Assembly: GCF_000829195.1 (NCBI RefSeq)
Contig: NZ_AP013294.1
Span: 3,173,001-3,237,000, forward strand
From: Bacillus sp. OxB-1
GTDB lineage: Bacteria > Bacillota > Bacilli > Bacillales_A > Planococcaceae
DNA: 64,000 bases
Direction: 5' to 3'
Positions within the stretch are counted from its first letter, which is position 1. Every line of letters starts with the position of its first letter. The translations under genes and the position numbers were made by a program. A model generated the notes under the pieces. The model was given only the letters and a program-made list of their open reading frames with translations, was not told the origin of the DNA and did no database searches. Below are positions 26,039 through 36,554 of the stretch, piece by piece.

Positions 26039-27838
26039 TCAATCCTCATTCTCCGCATCTTCCTTCCCTTCCCGGAAGTACGATTCCACGGTTTCGGCCA
26101 CTTTGGAAGGCATACCCGCTTCTCTGAGTTCTTCAATTGTGGCTTCTTTGATTTTCTTCACAGAACCGAAATGCTTCAATAATAATTTCTTCCGTTTTGG
26201 CCCTACGCCCGGCAAACCATCTAACGCCGAAACTAAGGAATTCGCCCCACGCCGTTGACGATGGAAGGTGATGGCAAACCGGTGCACTTCATCTTGGATT
26301 CTCTGCAACAGATAGAATGCTTCACTTGTCCGTTTCAATGGAACCAATTCGACAGGTTGACCGTACAGCAATTGGGAAGTCTGGTGCTTTTCATTTTTTG
26401 AAAGTCCTGCGATTGGAATCGAAAGACCCAATTCATCCTCGAGCACTTCCCGGGCCGCTTCCATATGGCCTTTCCCGCCATCGATGATAATCAGGTCCGG
26501 CAACGGTAAATCGTCGCGCAAAACCCGGATATACCGCCGTCTCACCACTTCGCGCATCGCTCCGTAATCATCGTGGGCAGCAGCTGTTTTCGTCTTGTAT
26601 TTCCGGTAATCTTTGCGATTCGGCTTGCCATCCAAGAACGAAACCATGGCCGACACGGGATCCGCTCCGTATGTGTGGGAATTGTCGAACGCTTCAATCC
26701 GCAGAGGTATCGAGATATTCATCGCCTTGCCCAATTCCTCGCAAGCACCGATCGTCCGCTGTTCCTCCCGCTCGATCAAGTGGAATTTCTCCTTCAAGGC
26801 GATCTGCGCATTTTTATTGGCGAGATTGACGAGATCCTTCTTTTTTCCGCGCTGTGGTGTGTAGACGTGCACGTCCAGGAGTTCCTGGACCAATTCACTG
26901 TCCATGCCATGCGGCAATAAAATCTCTTTCGGCTTCAAATAATCCGATTTCCCGTAAAACTGTCCGATGAAGGTCAGCAGCTCTTCATCCGGATCTTGAT
27001 AAAGCGGAAATAGGGACACGTCCCGTTCAATCAATTTACCTTGCCGGACAAAGAAGACTTGTACACACATCCATCCACGTTTGACGGCATACCCGAAAAT
27101 ATCGCGGTCCGTGAAATCATTCATTGTAATCGTCTGTTTTTCCATGACGGCTTCGATGTTCGCGATTTGATCGCGGTATTCCTTCGCCCTTTCAAACTCC
27201 AGATCATTGGCGGCGGCCGTCATCTTTTCCGTCAATTCCTTTTTCATATCTTTGTAACCGCCGTTGAGAAATCGTGTAATGTCATCCACCATTTTTTTAT
27301 ACGTTTCTTCCGCCACCTCATTGACGCATGGAGCCAAACATTGGCCCAGGTGGTAATAGAGACAGACGCGATCAGGCAGCGTATGACATTTTCGATAAGG
27401 GTAAAAACGGTCGAGTAATTTTTTCGTTTCATTGGCGGCGTGAGCGTTCGGATACGGTCCGAAGTATTTGCCTTTGTCTTTTTTCACTTGCCGGGTGATG
27501 ATCAATTTCGGATGGCGTTCCGCGGTGAGCTTCAAGTATGGATACGATTTGTCATCTTTCAGCATGATGTTGTATTTCGGATCATACTGTTTGATCAAAT
27601 TCAATTCCAAGACGAGCGCCTCGATATTGGAAGAGGTGACGATGTATTCGAAGTCCTCGATTTCGCTGACAAGGCGTTGCGTTTTCGCATCGTGACTGCC
27701 TGTGAAGTAGCTGCGGACCCGATTTTTCAGCACTTTGGCTTTACCGACGTAAATAATCGTCCCTTGCCGGTCTTTCATCAAATAACATCCCGGAAGATCG
27801 GGTAAGATCGCTAATTTATGTTCAAGTAACTCATTCAT
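26039..27838 (-). CDS. uvrC: Excinuclease ABC subunit C
   Basis: The 599-residue protein has an N-terminal GIY-YIG nuclease ([19 protein letters not shown]), a Cys-rich YYHLGQC region, a UVR motif (about 195-230), an RNase H-like endonuclease domain with EAFDNSH and [12 protein letters not shown], and a C-terminal tandem helix-hairpin-helix ([21 protein letters not shown] in part). It makes both incisions in nucleotide excision repair. ATG at 27838 is preferred (TAGGTGA upstream) over GTG three codons earlier. Confidence 0.97.
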   Translation of the reverse strand: MNELLEHKLAILPDLPGCYLMKDRQGTIIYVGKAKVLKNRVRSYFTGSHDAKTQRLVSEIEDFEYIVTSSNIEALVLELNLIKQYDPKYNIMLKDDKSYPYLKLTAERHPKLIITRQVKKDKGKYFGPYPNAHAANETKKLLDRFYPYRKCHTLPDRVCLYYHLGQCLAPCVNEVAEETYKKMVDDITRFLNGGYKDMKKELTEKMTAAANDLEFERAKEYRDQIANIEAVMEKQTITMNDFTDRDIFGYAVKRGWMCVQVFFVRQGKLIERDVSLFPLYQDPDEELLTFIGQFYGKSDYLKPKEILLPHGMDSELVQELLDVHVYTPQRGKKKDLVNLANKNAQIALKEKFHLIEREEQRTIGACEELGKAMNISIPLRIEAFDNSHTYGADPVSAMVSFLDGKPNRKDYRKYKTKTAAAHDDYGAMREVVRRRYIRVLRDDLPLPDLIIIDGGKGHMEAAREVLEDELGLSIPIAGLSKNEKHQTSQLLYGQPVELVPLKRTSEAFYLLQRIQDEVHRFAITFHRQRRGANSLVSALDGLPGVGPKRKKLLLKHFGSVKKIKEATIEELREAGMPSKVAETVESYFREGKEDAENED

Positions 27839-27852
27839 TTCTTTCACCTACC

Positions 27853-27884
27853 AAAAAAACCGGGCCTTTCGGAAGGACCCGGTT
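27853..27884 (-). terminator. Terminator of trxA
   Basis: On the minus strand AACCGGGTCC pairs with GGCCCGGTT, followed by seven T. Confidence 0.9.
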
Positions 27885-27896
27885 ATGGAATGACAA

Positions 27897-28211
27897 TTAT
27901 GCGTGTTTTTCAATCAATTGGGCAAGCGATTCTTTCGGCTGGAACCCGACAACTTTATCGACAACTTCTCCGTCTTTGAAAAGCAGGAGAGTCGGGATGG
28001 ACATGATGCCGTACTTACTTGCCGTCCCTTGGTTGTTGTCGACATCGACTTTCACGATATTGGCTTTGCCTTCGATATCTCCGCTTAGATCTTCCAATAC
28101 GGGAGCGATCATTTTACAAGGTCCGCACCAAGGTGCCCAAAAGTCAACAAGGACAAGACCTTCTTTAATATTTTCATCAAAGTTCTGATCGGTTGCATTA
28201 ATGATAGCCAT
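27897..28211 (-). CDS. trxA: Thioredoxin
   Basis: The 104-residue thioredoxin has the redox motif WAPWCGPCKM and the cis-Pro loop SIPTLLLFKDG. It reduces cytoplasmic protein disulfides. RBS AAAGGAGG is strong. It lies between etfA and uvrC, as in B. subtilis. Confidence 0.97.
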   Translation of the reverse strand: MAIINATDQNFDENIKEGLVLVDFWAPWCGPCKMIAPVLEDLSGDIEGKANIVKVDVDNNQGTASKYGIMSIPTLLLFKDGEVVDKVVGFQPKESLAQLIEKHA

Positions 28212-28328
28212 TTAAAATTTCCTCCTTTATAAGAACAACTATGATGTATTATAGCACGGCCCTATAGGGTGGGCTAACGATATGCCCACAAGTCCGTATC
28301 CCTTGTTCCATTTTAGGAAAACGATGAA

Positions 28329-28362
28329 CACCCCGCCGCTCATGGAAATGAACGACGGGGCG
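28329..28362 (-). terminator. Hairpin downstream of etfA
   Basis: On the minus strand CGCCCCGTCGTTCAT pairs with ATGAGCGGCGGGGTG. The following T-run is poor, so read-through into trxA is possible. Confidence 0.6.
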
Positions 28363-28376
28363 TCTGATTATACCTA

Positions 28377-29351
28377 TTAGCCTACTTTCACTTTTTGAAT
28401 CTCTTCAATCATCATTGGAATGACTTCGAACAGGTCGCCGACAATTCCATAGTCCGCCACTTTGAAAATGTTCGCTTCTGGATCTTTGTTGATGGCCACG
28501 ATGATTTTGGAGTTCGACATCCCTGCCATATGTTGGATGGCCCCTGAAATTCCTGCCGCTATGTACAGATCAGGTGTAACCACTTTCCCCGTTTGGCCGA
28601 TTTGCAAGGAGTAATCGCAATAGTCCGCGTCACACGCACCTCGGGATGCGCCTACCGCACCGCCTAGCAGATTCGCCAGCTGTTGCAGCGGCTCGAAGCC
28701 TTCCGCGCTTTTTACGCCGCGCCCCCCCGCTACGACCACTTTTGCTTCCGAAAGATCCACGCCTTCCGTCGCCTTGCGGACGACTTCCGAGATAACCGAG
28801 CGAAGGTTCGCGATATCGACGGAAACGGAAGATACATCGCCCGTACGGCTTGCATCATGGTCAAGCGGCGCAATGTTGTTCGGACGGATCGTCACGAAGA
28901 GAAGACCTTCCTTGTTTTTCACTTTTTCAAACGCTTTACCGGAATAGATCGGGCGGATGAATGCAGCAGCGTCGCCTTCCCCTTCGATTGACGTCACGTC
29001 GGAGATCAGGCCGGATTCCAATTTACTCGCGATTTTTGGAGATAGGTCTTTCCCGAGCGCCGTATGTCCGAAGACGATCGCTTCCGGTTTCTCCTGTTCG
29101 TAGACTGCCAGGAACGCTTGTCCATAACCGTCCGATGTATATTGTTTCAGATGCGGATGCTCCACTGTGACGACACGGTCCGCCCCGTAATGGATCATTT
29201 CCTCCGCCAACGATTGGACGGAATCGCCAAATAGCACACCGACGACTTCCCCTCCGCCGGAAATTGTCTTCGCGGCTGCAATCGCCTCGAATGATACGTT
29301 ACGCAAAGCACCTTCTCTAGCTTCTCCCAGTACTACCACTTTTTTAGACAT
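28377..29351 (-). CDS. etfA: Electron transfer flavoprotein alpha subunit
   Basis: The 324-residue EtfA has the C-terminal FAD-binding segment ([38 protein letters not shown] in part) and [18 protein letters not shown]. It accepts electrons from acyl-CoA dehydrogenases during beta-oxidation. It ends the fadR-fadB-etfB-etfA unit. Confidence 0.96.
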   Translation of the reverse strand: MSKKVVVLGEAREGALRNVSFEAIAAAKTISGGGEVVGVLFGDSVQSLAEEMIHYGADRVVTVEHPHLKQYTSDGYGQAFLAVYEQEKPEAIVFGHTALGKDLSPKIASKLESGLISDVTSIEGEGDAAAFIRPIYSGKAFEKVKNKEGLLFVTIRPNNIAPLDHDASRTGDVSSVSVDIANLRSVISEVVRKATEGVDLSEAKVVVAGGRGVKSAEGFEPLQQLANLLGGAVGASRGACDADYCDYSLQIGQTGKVVTPDLYIAAGISGAIQHMAGMSNSKIIVAINKDPEANIFKVADYGIVGDLFEVIPMMIEEIQKVKVG

Positions 29352-29394
29352 ATTGAGTCCCTCCTAATAGATACGATTCCATTCACCTGTTGAG

Positions 29395-30168
29395 TCAGAT
29401 CACTTTCGCTTCTGTGCGGAGCAAGTTGACAAGCTCCTTCACCTGATCGGCTACATCGCCTTCCAATACACGGCCCGCAGCCTTTTGCGGCGGCAGGAAG
29501 ATTTCGACGGTTTCCGTTTTCGGCTCCACGTCATCCTCGTCGATATCGAGATCGTCGAGCTCCAATTCATCCAGCGGCTTCTTCTTCGCCTTCATGATGC
29601 CTGGCAAGGATGGGTAACGCGGCTCGTTCAAACCTTGTTGTGCCGTCACAAGCAATGGTAGGGACGTCTCGATTGTTTCCGAGTCCCCTTCGACGTCACG
29701 CACGATTTTGACGGATGTACCATCGACGCTCAATTCCGTGATCGTCGTCACGTAATTGATGCCGAGAAGTTCCGCGACACGCGGGCCGACTTGGCCGGAG
29801 CCGCCGTCGATTGCGACGTTTCCTGCGAGGATGATGTCGGCATCCTTGTCTTTCAAGTATTCCGCCAGGATTTTAGCGACCGTATACTCGTCCATTTCAT
29901 CCAGATCGTCTTCTGTATTGATGAGGACCGCTTTGTCTGCGCCCATCGCAAGCGCTGTACGAAGTTGCTTTTCCGCTTCTTCGTCGCCGATCGTGATGAC
30001 TGTCACTTCCCCTTCGTGGGCGTCCCGAAGCTGGATCGCTTCCTCAATGGCATATTCGTCGTACGGGTTGATGATGAATTCTGCCCCGTCTTCCGCGATT
30101 TTACCGTTTGTAACCGTTATCTTTTCCTCCGTATCAAATGTCCGTTTCACTAGTACATAAATGTTCAT
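29395..30168 (-). CDS. etfB: Electron transfer flavoprotein beta subunit
   Basis: The 257-residue EtfB starts MNIYVLVKRTFDTEE. It carries the AMP-binding GNVAIDGGSGQVGPRVAELLG segment (in part) and PRYPSLPGIMKAKKKP, the conserved EtfB loop. It pairs with EtfA (43 bp downstream). Confidence 0.96.
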   Translation of the reverse strand: MNIYVLVKRTFDTEEKITVTNGKIAEDGAEFIINPYDEYAIEEAIQLRDAHEGEVTVITIGDEEAEKQLRTALAMGADKAVLINTEDDLDEMDEYTVAKILAEYLKDKDADIILAGNVAIDGGSGQVGPRVAELLGINYVTTITELSVDGTSVKIVRDVEGDSETIETSLPLLVTAQQGLNEPRYPSLPGIMKAKKKPLDELELDDLDIDEDDVEPKTETVEIFLPPQKAAGRVLEGDVADQVKELVNLLRTEAKVI

Positions 30169-30194
30169 AGTTGCAGACCTCCTTGGATTTCTAT

Positions 30195-30968
30195 TTATTT
30201 TCCAACAAAAACTGGTTGGCGTTTTTCAAGGAATGCTGAGATTCCCTCTTTTGCATCTTCGGATACGAAAACTTCGCCGAAGGAAGCGGCTTCCGCTTTT
30301 ATGCCCTCGTCGTAGCTTGCATGCTTCGTATATTGAAGCATTTCGATGGCAGCTTTGACCGCTACCGGGCTTTTGTTCACCATTTTTTTAGCTAATTCAA
30401 TTGTTTTAGGAAGCAATTCCTCTTCCGGGAAAGCATGGTTGGCGAGTCCGAGTCGAACAGCTTCCGTGCCAATGATCGGTTCGCTCGTCAACAGCATCTC
30501 CGCGGCTTTTGCCATACCGACATAGCGAGGCAGGCGCTGCGAACCCGCAAACCCCGGTATCAACCCCAATTGCAATTCGGGTAGGCCCAGTTTCGCTTTT
30601 TCGGAAACGGTCCGCATATGGCATCCCATCGCCAACTCCAGACCTCCGCCGAGTGCGGCGCCGTGGATTGCGGCTATCACCGGCTTTTTGAATCGTTCCA
30701 GCCGCTCAAACACCTGTTGTCCGCTAGCCGCCAACCTGGAGAATTCCTCTCCGGACGTGACCTCTGTGAACTCCTTAATATCTGCCCCCGCAGAGAAGAA
30801 TCTGCCTTCCCCATGCATTACGATTACCCGGATCGAGTCATCGCCTTCCACCAGGTCCAGCAATGAATCTACTTCTAGTATAAGTGCACGGGAAAGTGCG
30901 TTTGCAGGCGGTCTGTTGATCGTAACGACTGCAACACCTTCTTCTTTTTTCACAGTAAGAAATTCCAT
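30195..30968 (-). CDS. fadB: Enoyl-CoA hydratase FadB
   Basis: The 257-residue crotonase has the oxyanion-hole motifs ([25 protein letters not shown]) and the Glu-containing [18 protein letters not shown]. It hydrates trans-2-enoyl-CoA in fatty-acid oxidation. The ATG at 30968 has GAAGGGGG at normal spacing, unlike the ATG three codons earlier. Confidence 0.95.
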   Translation of the reverse strand: MEFLTVKKEEGVAVVTINRPPANALSRALILEVDSLLDLVEGDDSIRVIVMHGEGRFFSAGADIKEFTEVTSGEEFSRLAASGQQVFERLERFKKPVIAAIHGAALGGGLELAMGCHMRTVSEKAKLGLPELQLGLIPGFAGSQRLPRYVGMAKAAEMLLTSEPIIGTEAVRLGLANHAFPEEELLPKTIELAKKMVNKSPVAVKAAIEMLQYTKHASYDEGIKAEAASFGEVFVSEDAKEGISAFLEKRQPVFVGK

Positions 30969-31098
30969 TTTACCCATCCCCCTTCACTATTTCTTCATCC
31001 GACCTGCCAGGGACAAGCACACACCCCAACCTGAGCAGTTCAAGACATAATCCCTTTCGCCATAACTCCCCTTATTTCCTTCTTGAAAAAAGATTTCT

Positions 31099-31686
31099 TT
31101 ACCTACTCAACCCATGCATGATTAATTTATGTACTTTTGGTGACAATTCCATCAAATCATATTTCTGATCATTGATGACCCAAGTCGTCAACGTTTCATC
31201 CATTGTCCCAAACACCATCTGCCGGGCGAGCCTTATATCGAGGTCGGCATCCAACTCACCATTTTCAATCCCTTTTTTCAAGATCTGATCAAGCAATGCC
31301 AAATACTCCCTTAACACGTTATTGATGCGCGTGCGCAATTCTTTGTTCGATTGTCGAAGTTCCAGCTGGGTGACGATTGCCAAATGCCGGTCTTCATGGA
31401 GAATCCGGAAATGGTTTTCGATCAACGCATATAACAATTCCGATACGGTATGATTCCGTTTCAGGATTTCTTCCAGTTCGTTGATGAAGATCGCCATCTT
31501 TTCACGGAATACATTGATAAGGATATCTTCCTTGTTTTTGAAATAAAGATAGATGGTTCCGTCCGCCACACCGGCCTCTTTTGCAATTTTCGAAACCTGC
31601 GCCTGGTGGTATCCGTTTTCTGCAATGACGATGACTGCAGCGTCCACTATTTGTTTATATTTAGGCTTGTCCCTTTTCAAGTTCAT
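31099..31686 (-). CDS. fadR: Fatty-acid degradation repressor FadR (TetR family)
   Basis: The 195-residue TetR regulator has the HTH KIAKEAGVADGTIYLYFKNK near residues 30-49 and a C-terminal acyl-CoA-binding helical domain. In B. subtilis FadR (YsiA) represses beta-oxidation genes until long-chain acyl-CoA binds. Here an exact FadR-type operator lies 25-42 bp before its start, implying autoregulation of fadR-fadB-etfBA. Confidence 0.95.
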   Translation of the reverse strand: MNLKRDKPKYKQIVDAAVIVIAENGYHQAQVSKIAKEAGVADGTIYLYFKNKEDILINVFREKMAIFINELEEILKRNHTVSELLYALIENHFRILHEDRHLAIVTQLELRQSNKELRTRINNVLREYLALLDQILKKGIENGELDADLDIRLARQMVFGTMDETLTTWVINDQKYDLMELSPKVHKLIMHGLSR

Positions 31687-31710
31687 TCACCACCATAAAA
31701 AAAGAAAATA

Positions 31711-31728
31711 TGAATGATTGTTCATTCA
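31711..31728. promoter_or_regulatory. FadR operator between lcfA and fadR
   Basis: TGAATGATTGTTCATTCA is an almost perfect palindrome matching the B. subtilis FadR consensus. It lies after the lcfA stop and before the fadR start, not before lcfA, so the downstream genes probably have their own regulated promoter. Confidence 0.85.
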
Positions 31729-31772
31729 TATTTTCATATTAAACGTTATAGCCGAACAAGTCAAGCGGAATG

Positions 31773-33470
31773 TTATGAAGGGAGCGTTTCTGTTTGGGCT
31801 TTCTTTTTCTCTTCATCCACAAGAACTCTTCGCAAGATTTTCCCGACTGCCGTCTTTGGCAATTCATCACGGAATTCATAAATCCTTGGAACTTTAAAGG
31901 CTGCAAGGTTTGCTCGGCAATAGTCATCCAATTCTTTTTCCGTCACCGAACTTCCTTCTTTCAACACGATGTATGCTTTGACAGTTTCTCCGCGGTATGG
32001 ATCGGGCACGCCCGCAATGACACATTCTTGGACATCTTGGTGTTCATAAAGCACTTCTTCGATTTCTCGTGGATAAATATTAAAACCGCTGGCAATGATC
32101 ATATCCTTTTTCCGATCGACTACGTAGAAATTGCCTTCGTCATCCATGTAACCGAGATCACCTGTCAACAACCAGCCATCCCGGAAAGTTTGCTCCGTAT
32201 CTTCCGGTCTATTCCAGTATCCCTTCATCACTTGAGGGCCCTTGATGGCAATCTCGCCGATTTCTCCATTTGGCAATGGTTCCGTAGACTCAGGCCCTAA
32301 GATGATCGCATCCGTGTCTGGCCAGGGGACGCCGATCGACCCTTTCACCCGATTCTTCGCCCAGACGAAATTGGCATGGGTGACCGGGGACGTTTCCGTC
32401 AATCCATATCCTTCAACGAGCTTTCCGCCTGTAATCCGTTCAAACTTCTCCTGAACCTCTATTGGCAATGCGGCCGATCCGCTAATACAAGCTCTGATGG
32501 AGGAAAGATCATATTTTGCGATATCGGGATGATTCAGCAAGCCGATGTAAATCGTCGGTGCTCCTGGAAAGAGAGTCGGTTTCTGCTTATCAATCGCCTT
32601 CAATGCCGATTCAAAATCAAATTTAGGGATCAGGACCATTTTATTGCTGAGCATCACGGTTAAGACCAATACGGTCGTCATGCCGTACACATGAAAGAAC
32701 GGAATGATTCCCATCACCACTTCTTTTCCTTCCTCGCAATCATAGAGCCATTCATCACACATCCTCACGTTCGACGTCAGGTTGGCGTGGGTAAGCATGA
32801 CTCCTTTCGGTGGGCCTGTCGTTCCACCGGTGTACTGCAGCAAGGCGACATCTTCATCATAGTCAAAAGGGTAGCTTATTTTTTCGGGTTGGGCCGATTT
32901 CATGATTTCTGTGAATAGATGGTTCATTCCCCGATGTTCCACCTTCACTTGGACGCCATGCTCCTTTTTCTGGATGAATGGGTAGATTAAATTTTTCGGG
33001 AATGGCAAATAGTCTTTTATCCCGGTGATGACGACATGCTCCAATTGGGTATTTTTCCGGATTTTCGAGATGCGAGGAAAAAGGATGTCCAGTGATATGA
33101 TCGCTTTAGCACCCGAGTCCTTCATCTGATACTCCAGCTCCCGTTCCGTGTAAAGCGGATTGGTCTGCACGACAATCCCACCGGCGTATAAAATGCCGAA
33201 ATAAGCGATGGCACTCTGAGGGCAATTCGGCAGCATAATCGCCACCCGATCCCCCTTCTCGACTCCGAGCGTTTTTAAATAATTGGCGAATTTCAAGGAA
33301 GATTCGTAAAATTCCTTGTACGTAATTTCCTTCCCCAGAAAATGAATTGCAACTTTATCAGGATACTTTGTTCCGGCACGAGTCAGATAATCTTGGATGG
33401 GAACCCTTTCGTACTCCAACGTCTTTGAGATTTCGGGCGGATATAAATCCAGCCAAGGTTTTGCAGACAT
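31773..33470 (-). CDS. lcfA: Long-chain-fatty-acid-CoA ligase
   Basis: The 565-residue acyl-adenylate-forming enzyme has the P-loop YTGGTTGPPKGVMLTH, the GYGLTETSP motif, the TGDLGYMDDEGNFYVVDR hinge and the C-terminal Lys in KTAVGKILRR. It activates long-chain fatty acids with ATP and CoA. It is the first gene of the beta-oxidation cluster. Confidence 0.95.
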   Translation of the reverse strand: MSAKPWLDLYPPEISKTLEYERVPIQDYLTRAGTKYPDKVAIHFLGKEITYKEFYESSLKFANYLKTLGVEKGDRVAIMLPNCPQSAIAYFGILYAGGIVVQTNPLYTERELEYQMKDSGAKAIISLDILFPRISKIRKNTQLEHVVITGIKDYLPFPKNLIYPFIQKKEHGVQVKVEHRGMNHLFTEIMKSAQPEKISYPFDYDEDVALLQYTGGTTGPPKGVMLTHANLTSNVRMCDEWLYDCEEGKEVVMGIIPFFHVYGMTTVLVLTVMLSNKMVLIPKFDFESALKAIDKQKPTLFPGAPTIYIGLLNHPDIAKYDLSSIRACISGSAALPIEVQEKFERITGGKLVEGYGLTETSPVTHANFVWAKNRVKGSIGVPWPDTDAIILGPESTEPLPNGEIGEIAIKGPQVMKGYWNRPEDTEQTFRDGWLLTGDLGYMDDEGNFYVVDRKKDMIIASGFNIYPREIEEVLYEHQDVQECVIAGVPDPYRGETVKAYIVLKEGSSVTEKELDDYCRANLAAFKVPRIYEFRDELPKTAVGKILRRVLVDEEKKKAQTETLPS

Positions 33471-33574
33471 TTGAACTCCCCTTTCTCTCCTCTATTCTAT
33501 TCTCTAGTCACTCCTGATTATTATTATAGTAGAAAATGTTTCCGCTTTCAATAAAGAATATTCGAACGATTTGA

Positions 33575-33604
33575 AAAACACCTTGATGATCATATCAAGG
33601 TGTT
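33575..33604 (-). terminator. Terminator after the yshE/small membrane protein pair
   Basis: AAACACCTTGAT and ATCAAGGTGTTT form a perfect stem around a 6-nt loop, followed on the minus strand by TTC. The stem overlaps the end of the small gene at 33595. Confidence 0.85.
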
Positions 33605-33681
33605 TGGGTAACTAGCCAATAAACTCCAACGAGCACGAAAAGGATACAAACGACAATTAAAATTTTCGATAACTTTTCCAT
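33595..33681 (-). CDS. 28-residue single-pass membrane peptide
   Basis: The frame starts ATG at 33681 behind AGGAG (7-8 nt) and encodes MEKLSKILIVVCILFVLVGV plus eight more residues, a lone membrane helix. The gene stands 11 bp after yshE and ends in the shared terminator stem, so it is likely expressed with yshE. No function is known. Such peptides are often missed by gene callers. Confidence 0.6.
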   Translation of the reverse strand: MEKLSKILIVVCILFVLVGVYWLVTQTP

Positions 33682-33691
33682 ATGACAGCTC

Positions 33692-34105
33692 CTACGATAT
33701 ACTCGCCCCGATGACGAACGACAACCCGACAGAGATAGTCAAAGAGATGAAGCCGACTGATCGGTTGTCTGCTTCGATTTCCTTGTCGATATTGAATTTC
33801 GGTGTGAGGAACTCGAAAAGGATATAAGCGAAGACCAGCAAGATAAAACCGAAAAGTCCCCACCCGATCATCTGGGGCAATGTATTATGCTGTTCAATCG
33901 AATACCTGAATATATTGGCCACGCCGAATATCTTGCCGCCTGTCGCCAATGCGACCGCAACATTCCCTTTCCGGATTTCCTCCCAATTTTTATACTTCGT
34001 TACAAGTTCAAATAACACCATGGAAACGATCAAGCACAAGACGACGACACTGAAGTATCCTGCCGTTTCCACTAACGGGTGACCCCAAAACCCTTCTTTC
34101 CCCAT
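33692..34105 (-). CDS. yshE: DUF350 membrane protein YshE
   Basis: The 137-residue protein has four hydrophobic helices and a short N-terminal leader, typical of DUF350. It lies between mutS2 and lcfA as in B. subtilis. Function is unknown. Confidence 0.85.
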   Translation of the reverse strand: MGKEGFWGHPLVETAGYFSVVVLCLIVSMVLFELVTKYKNWEEIRKGNVAVALATGGKIFGVANIFRYSIEQHNTLPQMIGWGLFGFILLVFAYILFEFLTPKFNIDKEIEADNRSVGFISLTISVGLSFVIGASIS

Positions 34106-34180
34106 AATTTATGGCTCCTTTACAACGGTCATGGTTCCCTATACGGTTGAGACGGGAAAAGGTTTCATCGGGGGTTGTTT

Positions 34181-36538
34181 TCATTTTAATTCCACGACTG
34201 TGACACCATGACCGCCTTCCCCCGCTTCGCCGAAACGGTAACTTTTCACACGTGGATGCTTTTTCAGGAATTGCTGGACACCTTGCATCAAGGCGCCTGT
34301 CCCTTTTCCATGGATGATAGAGACTTGGTGATAGTTGGATAAAAGGGCATCGTCCAAATACTTCTCCGTCCGCATGATAGCATCTTCGTACCGTTCTCCC
34401 CGCAGGTCGAGTTCCAATTTGACATAGGAATCCCGACCTCTGACGGAAGCGGAGACCGCCGGCTGCTTCTCTTTCTCCGGTTTGACATATTCCAAGCCGG
34501 ACTGATCGAGTTTCATCTTCAAGATTCCGATTTGGACGACCCACTCGGTGTCGGACACTTTCTCAAGGAGCGTCCCTTTCTGCCCGTAACTGAGGACTTT
34601 CACTTCATCCCCCGGTTGTAATGGACGTGGGGCGGCTTTCGCTTTGACCGCCTTCTTCTTGCGGTCTGCTGGAGCTGCCTCTTCCAATCGCTTGCGCGCA
34701 TCGATCAGCTCATGTTCTTTGACGCTCGCTCCGGCATTGAGCCGGAGTGCGCGCAAGTCGGAGATGACCGCTTCGGACTCCTGTCTAGCGTCCTCCACGA
34801 TTTTTTTCGCTTTCTCTTTCGCATTTTCCACTAAGCGTTCTTTCATCTCGTCGAACTCAGCCAATTTTTGTTCCAGTTCCTGTTTCAACCGTTCCGTTTC
34901 AATTAAAATCTCATGTGTCTCCTCGGCATCCTTCTCCGATTGAACACGGCTTGATTCCAACGATGCGATCATCGATTCGACCTCACCACGATCAGTGCCT
35001 GTGAAAGTCTTCGCCCGGTCGATGATCCTCTCTTGCAAGCCAAGCCGTTTCGAGATTTCGAAAGCGTTGCTCCGCCCCGGGACACCTATCAGCAAGCGAT
35101 AAGTCGGACTAAGCGTATCAATATCAAACTCAACACTGGCATTCGTCACACCCGGCCGGTTATAGCTGTATGCTTTTAATTCAGGGTAATGGGTGGTCGC
35201 CATCACTCTCGCGCCGCGGCCATGGACTTCATCCAAAATGGAAATGGCCAGCGCCGCCCCTTCTTGAGGATCTGTCCCCGATCCAAGCTCGTCAAAGAGG
35301 ATGAGCGAGCGATCATCGAACTTTTTCAAGATGGAAACGATGTTCACCATATGGGAAGAGAACGTACTTAGGCTTTGCTCGATCGACTGCTCGTCCCCGA
35401 TATCGGCGTACACCGAATCGAAGACGGCAACTTCCGAACCGTCGAGCGCGGGAATCGGCAATCCCGCTTGCGCCATCAATGTGCACAAGCCGACTGTCTT
35501 CAACGTGACCGTCTTCCCGCCCGTATTCGGCCCCGTGATGACGATTGTCGTAATCTCTTTGCCGAACTCAATCGTATTGGCGACCGCTTTTTCGATCGGC
35601 AGGAGCGGATGTCTTGCTTTCGTCAAACGGATATAGCCTTCATTGTTCACTTCCGGCTTCGTGCATTTATGCTCTTTTCCGTACTTTGCTTTTGCAAGAA
35701 TCACATCGATTTCCGACAAAAATCCAACGAGGACAAAGAGGTCATGGGCGACTTCCTGCACTTTGGCGGAAAGCTCCAAGAGGATTTTTTCAATCTCCTC
35801 CTGCTCCTGCATTTTCAGACGCCGGATCTCGTTATTCGCCTGAACGACCGCATCCGGTTCGATGAACAACGTCTGCCCCGATGACGACATATCGTGGACG
35901 ACTCCTCCGAAATGTGACCGATACTCGGCCTTCACCGGGATGACATACCGATCATTCCGGATCGTCACAATCGAATCGGACAACATCTTGGCAGCATTCC
36001 GCCCCCGTGTATAACTTTCCAACCGATCACGGACCCGCCCTTCCTGGATCCGAAGTCCTTGACGAATCGAGCGGAGCTGGCTAGAAGCACTATCCAGGAC
36101 ATGACCGTTATCATCGATCGCCGCATTGATTTCATGTTCCAAGCCGGTCAAAATCGGAAACGCCTCTTTTTTGGCAATGAAATGCGGGATATTGATATCT
36201 TCATCCGTCTCGACCGACTCGATGAATTGCCGCAAAATCCGGCTTGCCCGGATCGTATTGGCAATTTCCATCAGTTCGTGGCTGCTCAGCATTCCGTCCA
36301 ATTGCGCTCGTTTGGCATGCGGCCGGACATCGTGGATTCCTCCCATCGGCACATTGCCGCGGACTCGAAGGATGGCGAGGGCTTCATCCGTTTCTTCGAG
36401 GAGGCGGACCACCTCTTCATAAACAGTGACGGGAACCAATTGCTCCATCAGGGACCGCCCCGCGGAAGACGTACAATATGCAGACACGATTTCTTTGATT
36501 TTATCAAATTCAAGTGTTTTTAAGACACGGCTTTCCAA
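34181..36538 (-). CDS. mutS2: MutS2/RqcU, ribosome-collision and recombination ATPase
   Basis: The 785-residue protein has the MutS-type core and ATPase (Walker A GPNTGGKTVTLKT near 330; Walker B LILFDELGSGTDP), a long coiled coil with KOW-like segment (510-650) and a C-terminal Smr nuclease domain (LDLRGERYEDA, HGKGTGAL). It lacks the mismatch-binding domain of MutS. In B. subtilis it acts on collided ribosomes and limits recombination. Start is TTG behind AAAGGAAG. Confidence 0.95.
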   Translation of the reverse strand: MESRVLKTLEFDKIKEIVSAYCTSSAGRSLMEQLVPVTVYEEVVRLLEETDEALAILRVRGNVPMGGIHDVRPHAKRAQLDGMLSSHELMEIANTIRASRILRQFIESVETDEDINIPHFIAKKEAFPILTGLEHEINAAIDDNGHVLDSASSQLRSIRQGLRIQEGRVRDRLESYTRGRNAAKMLSDSIVTIRNDRYVIPVKAEYRSHFGGVVHDMSSSGQTLFIEPDAVVQANNEIRRLKMQEQEEIEKILLELSAKVQEVAHDLFVLVGFLSEIDVILAKAKYGKEHKCTKPEVNNEGYIRLTKARHPLLPIEKAVANTIEFGKEITTIVITGPNTGGKTVTLKTVGLCTLMAQAGLPIPALDGSEVAVFDSVYADIGDEQSIEQSLSTFSSHMVNIVSILKKFDDRSLILFDELGSGTDPQEGAALAISILDEVHGRGARVMATTHYPELKAYSYNRPGVTNASVEFDIDTLSPTYRLLIGVPGRSNAFEISKRLGLQERIIDRAKTFTGTDRGEVESMIASLESSRVQSEKDAEETHEILIETERLKQELEQKLAEFDEMKERLVENAKEKAKKIVEDARQESEAVISDLRALRLNAGASVKEHELIDARKRLEEAAPADRKKKAVKAKAAPRPLQPGDEVKVLSYGQKGTLLEKVSDTEWVVQIGILKMKLDQSGLEYVKPEKEKQPAVSASVRGRDSYVKLELDLRGERYEDAIMRTEKYLDDALLSNYHQVSIIHGKGTGALMQGVQQFLKKHPRVKSYRFGEAGEGGHGVTVVELK

Positions 36539-36554
36539 TGTCTTACACTTCCTT

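Noticed and set aside
31773-33470. FadR operator before lcfA
   Set aside because: The region upstream of 33470 was read for TGAATGA/TCATTCA palindromes and none was found.
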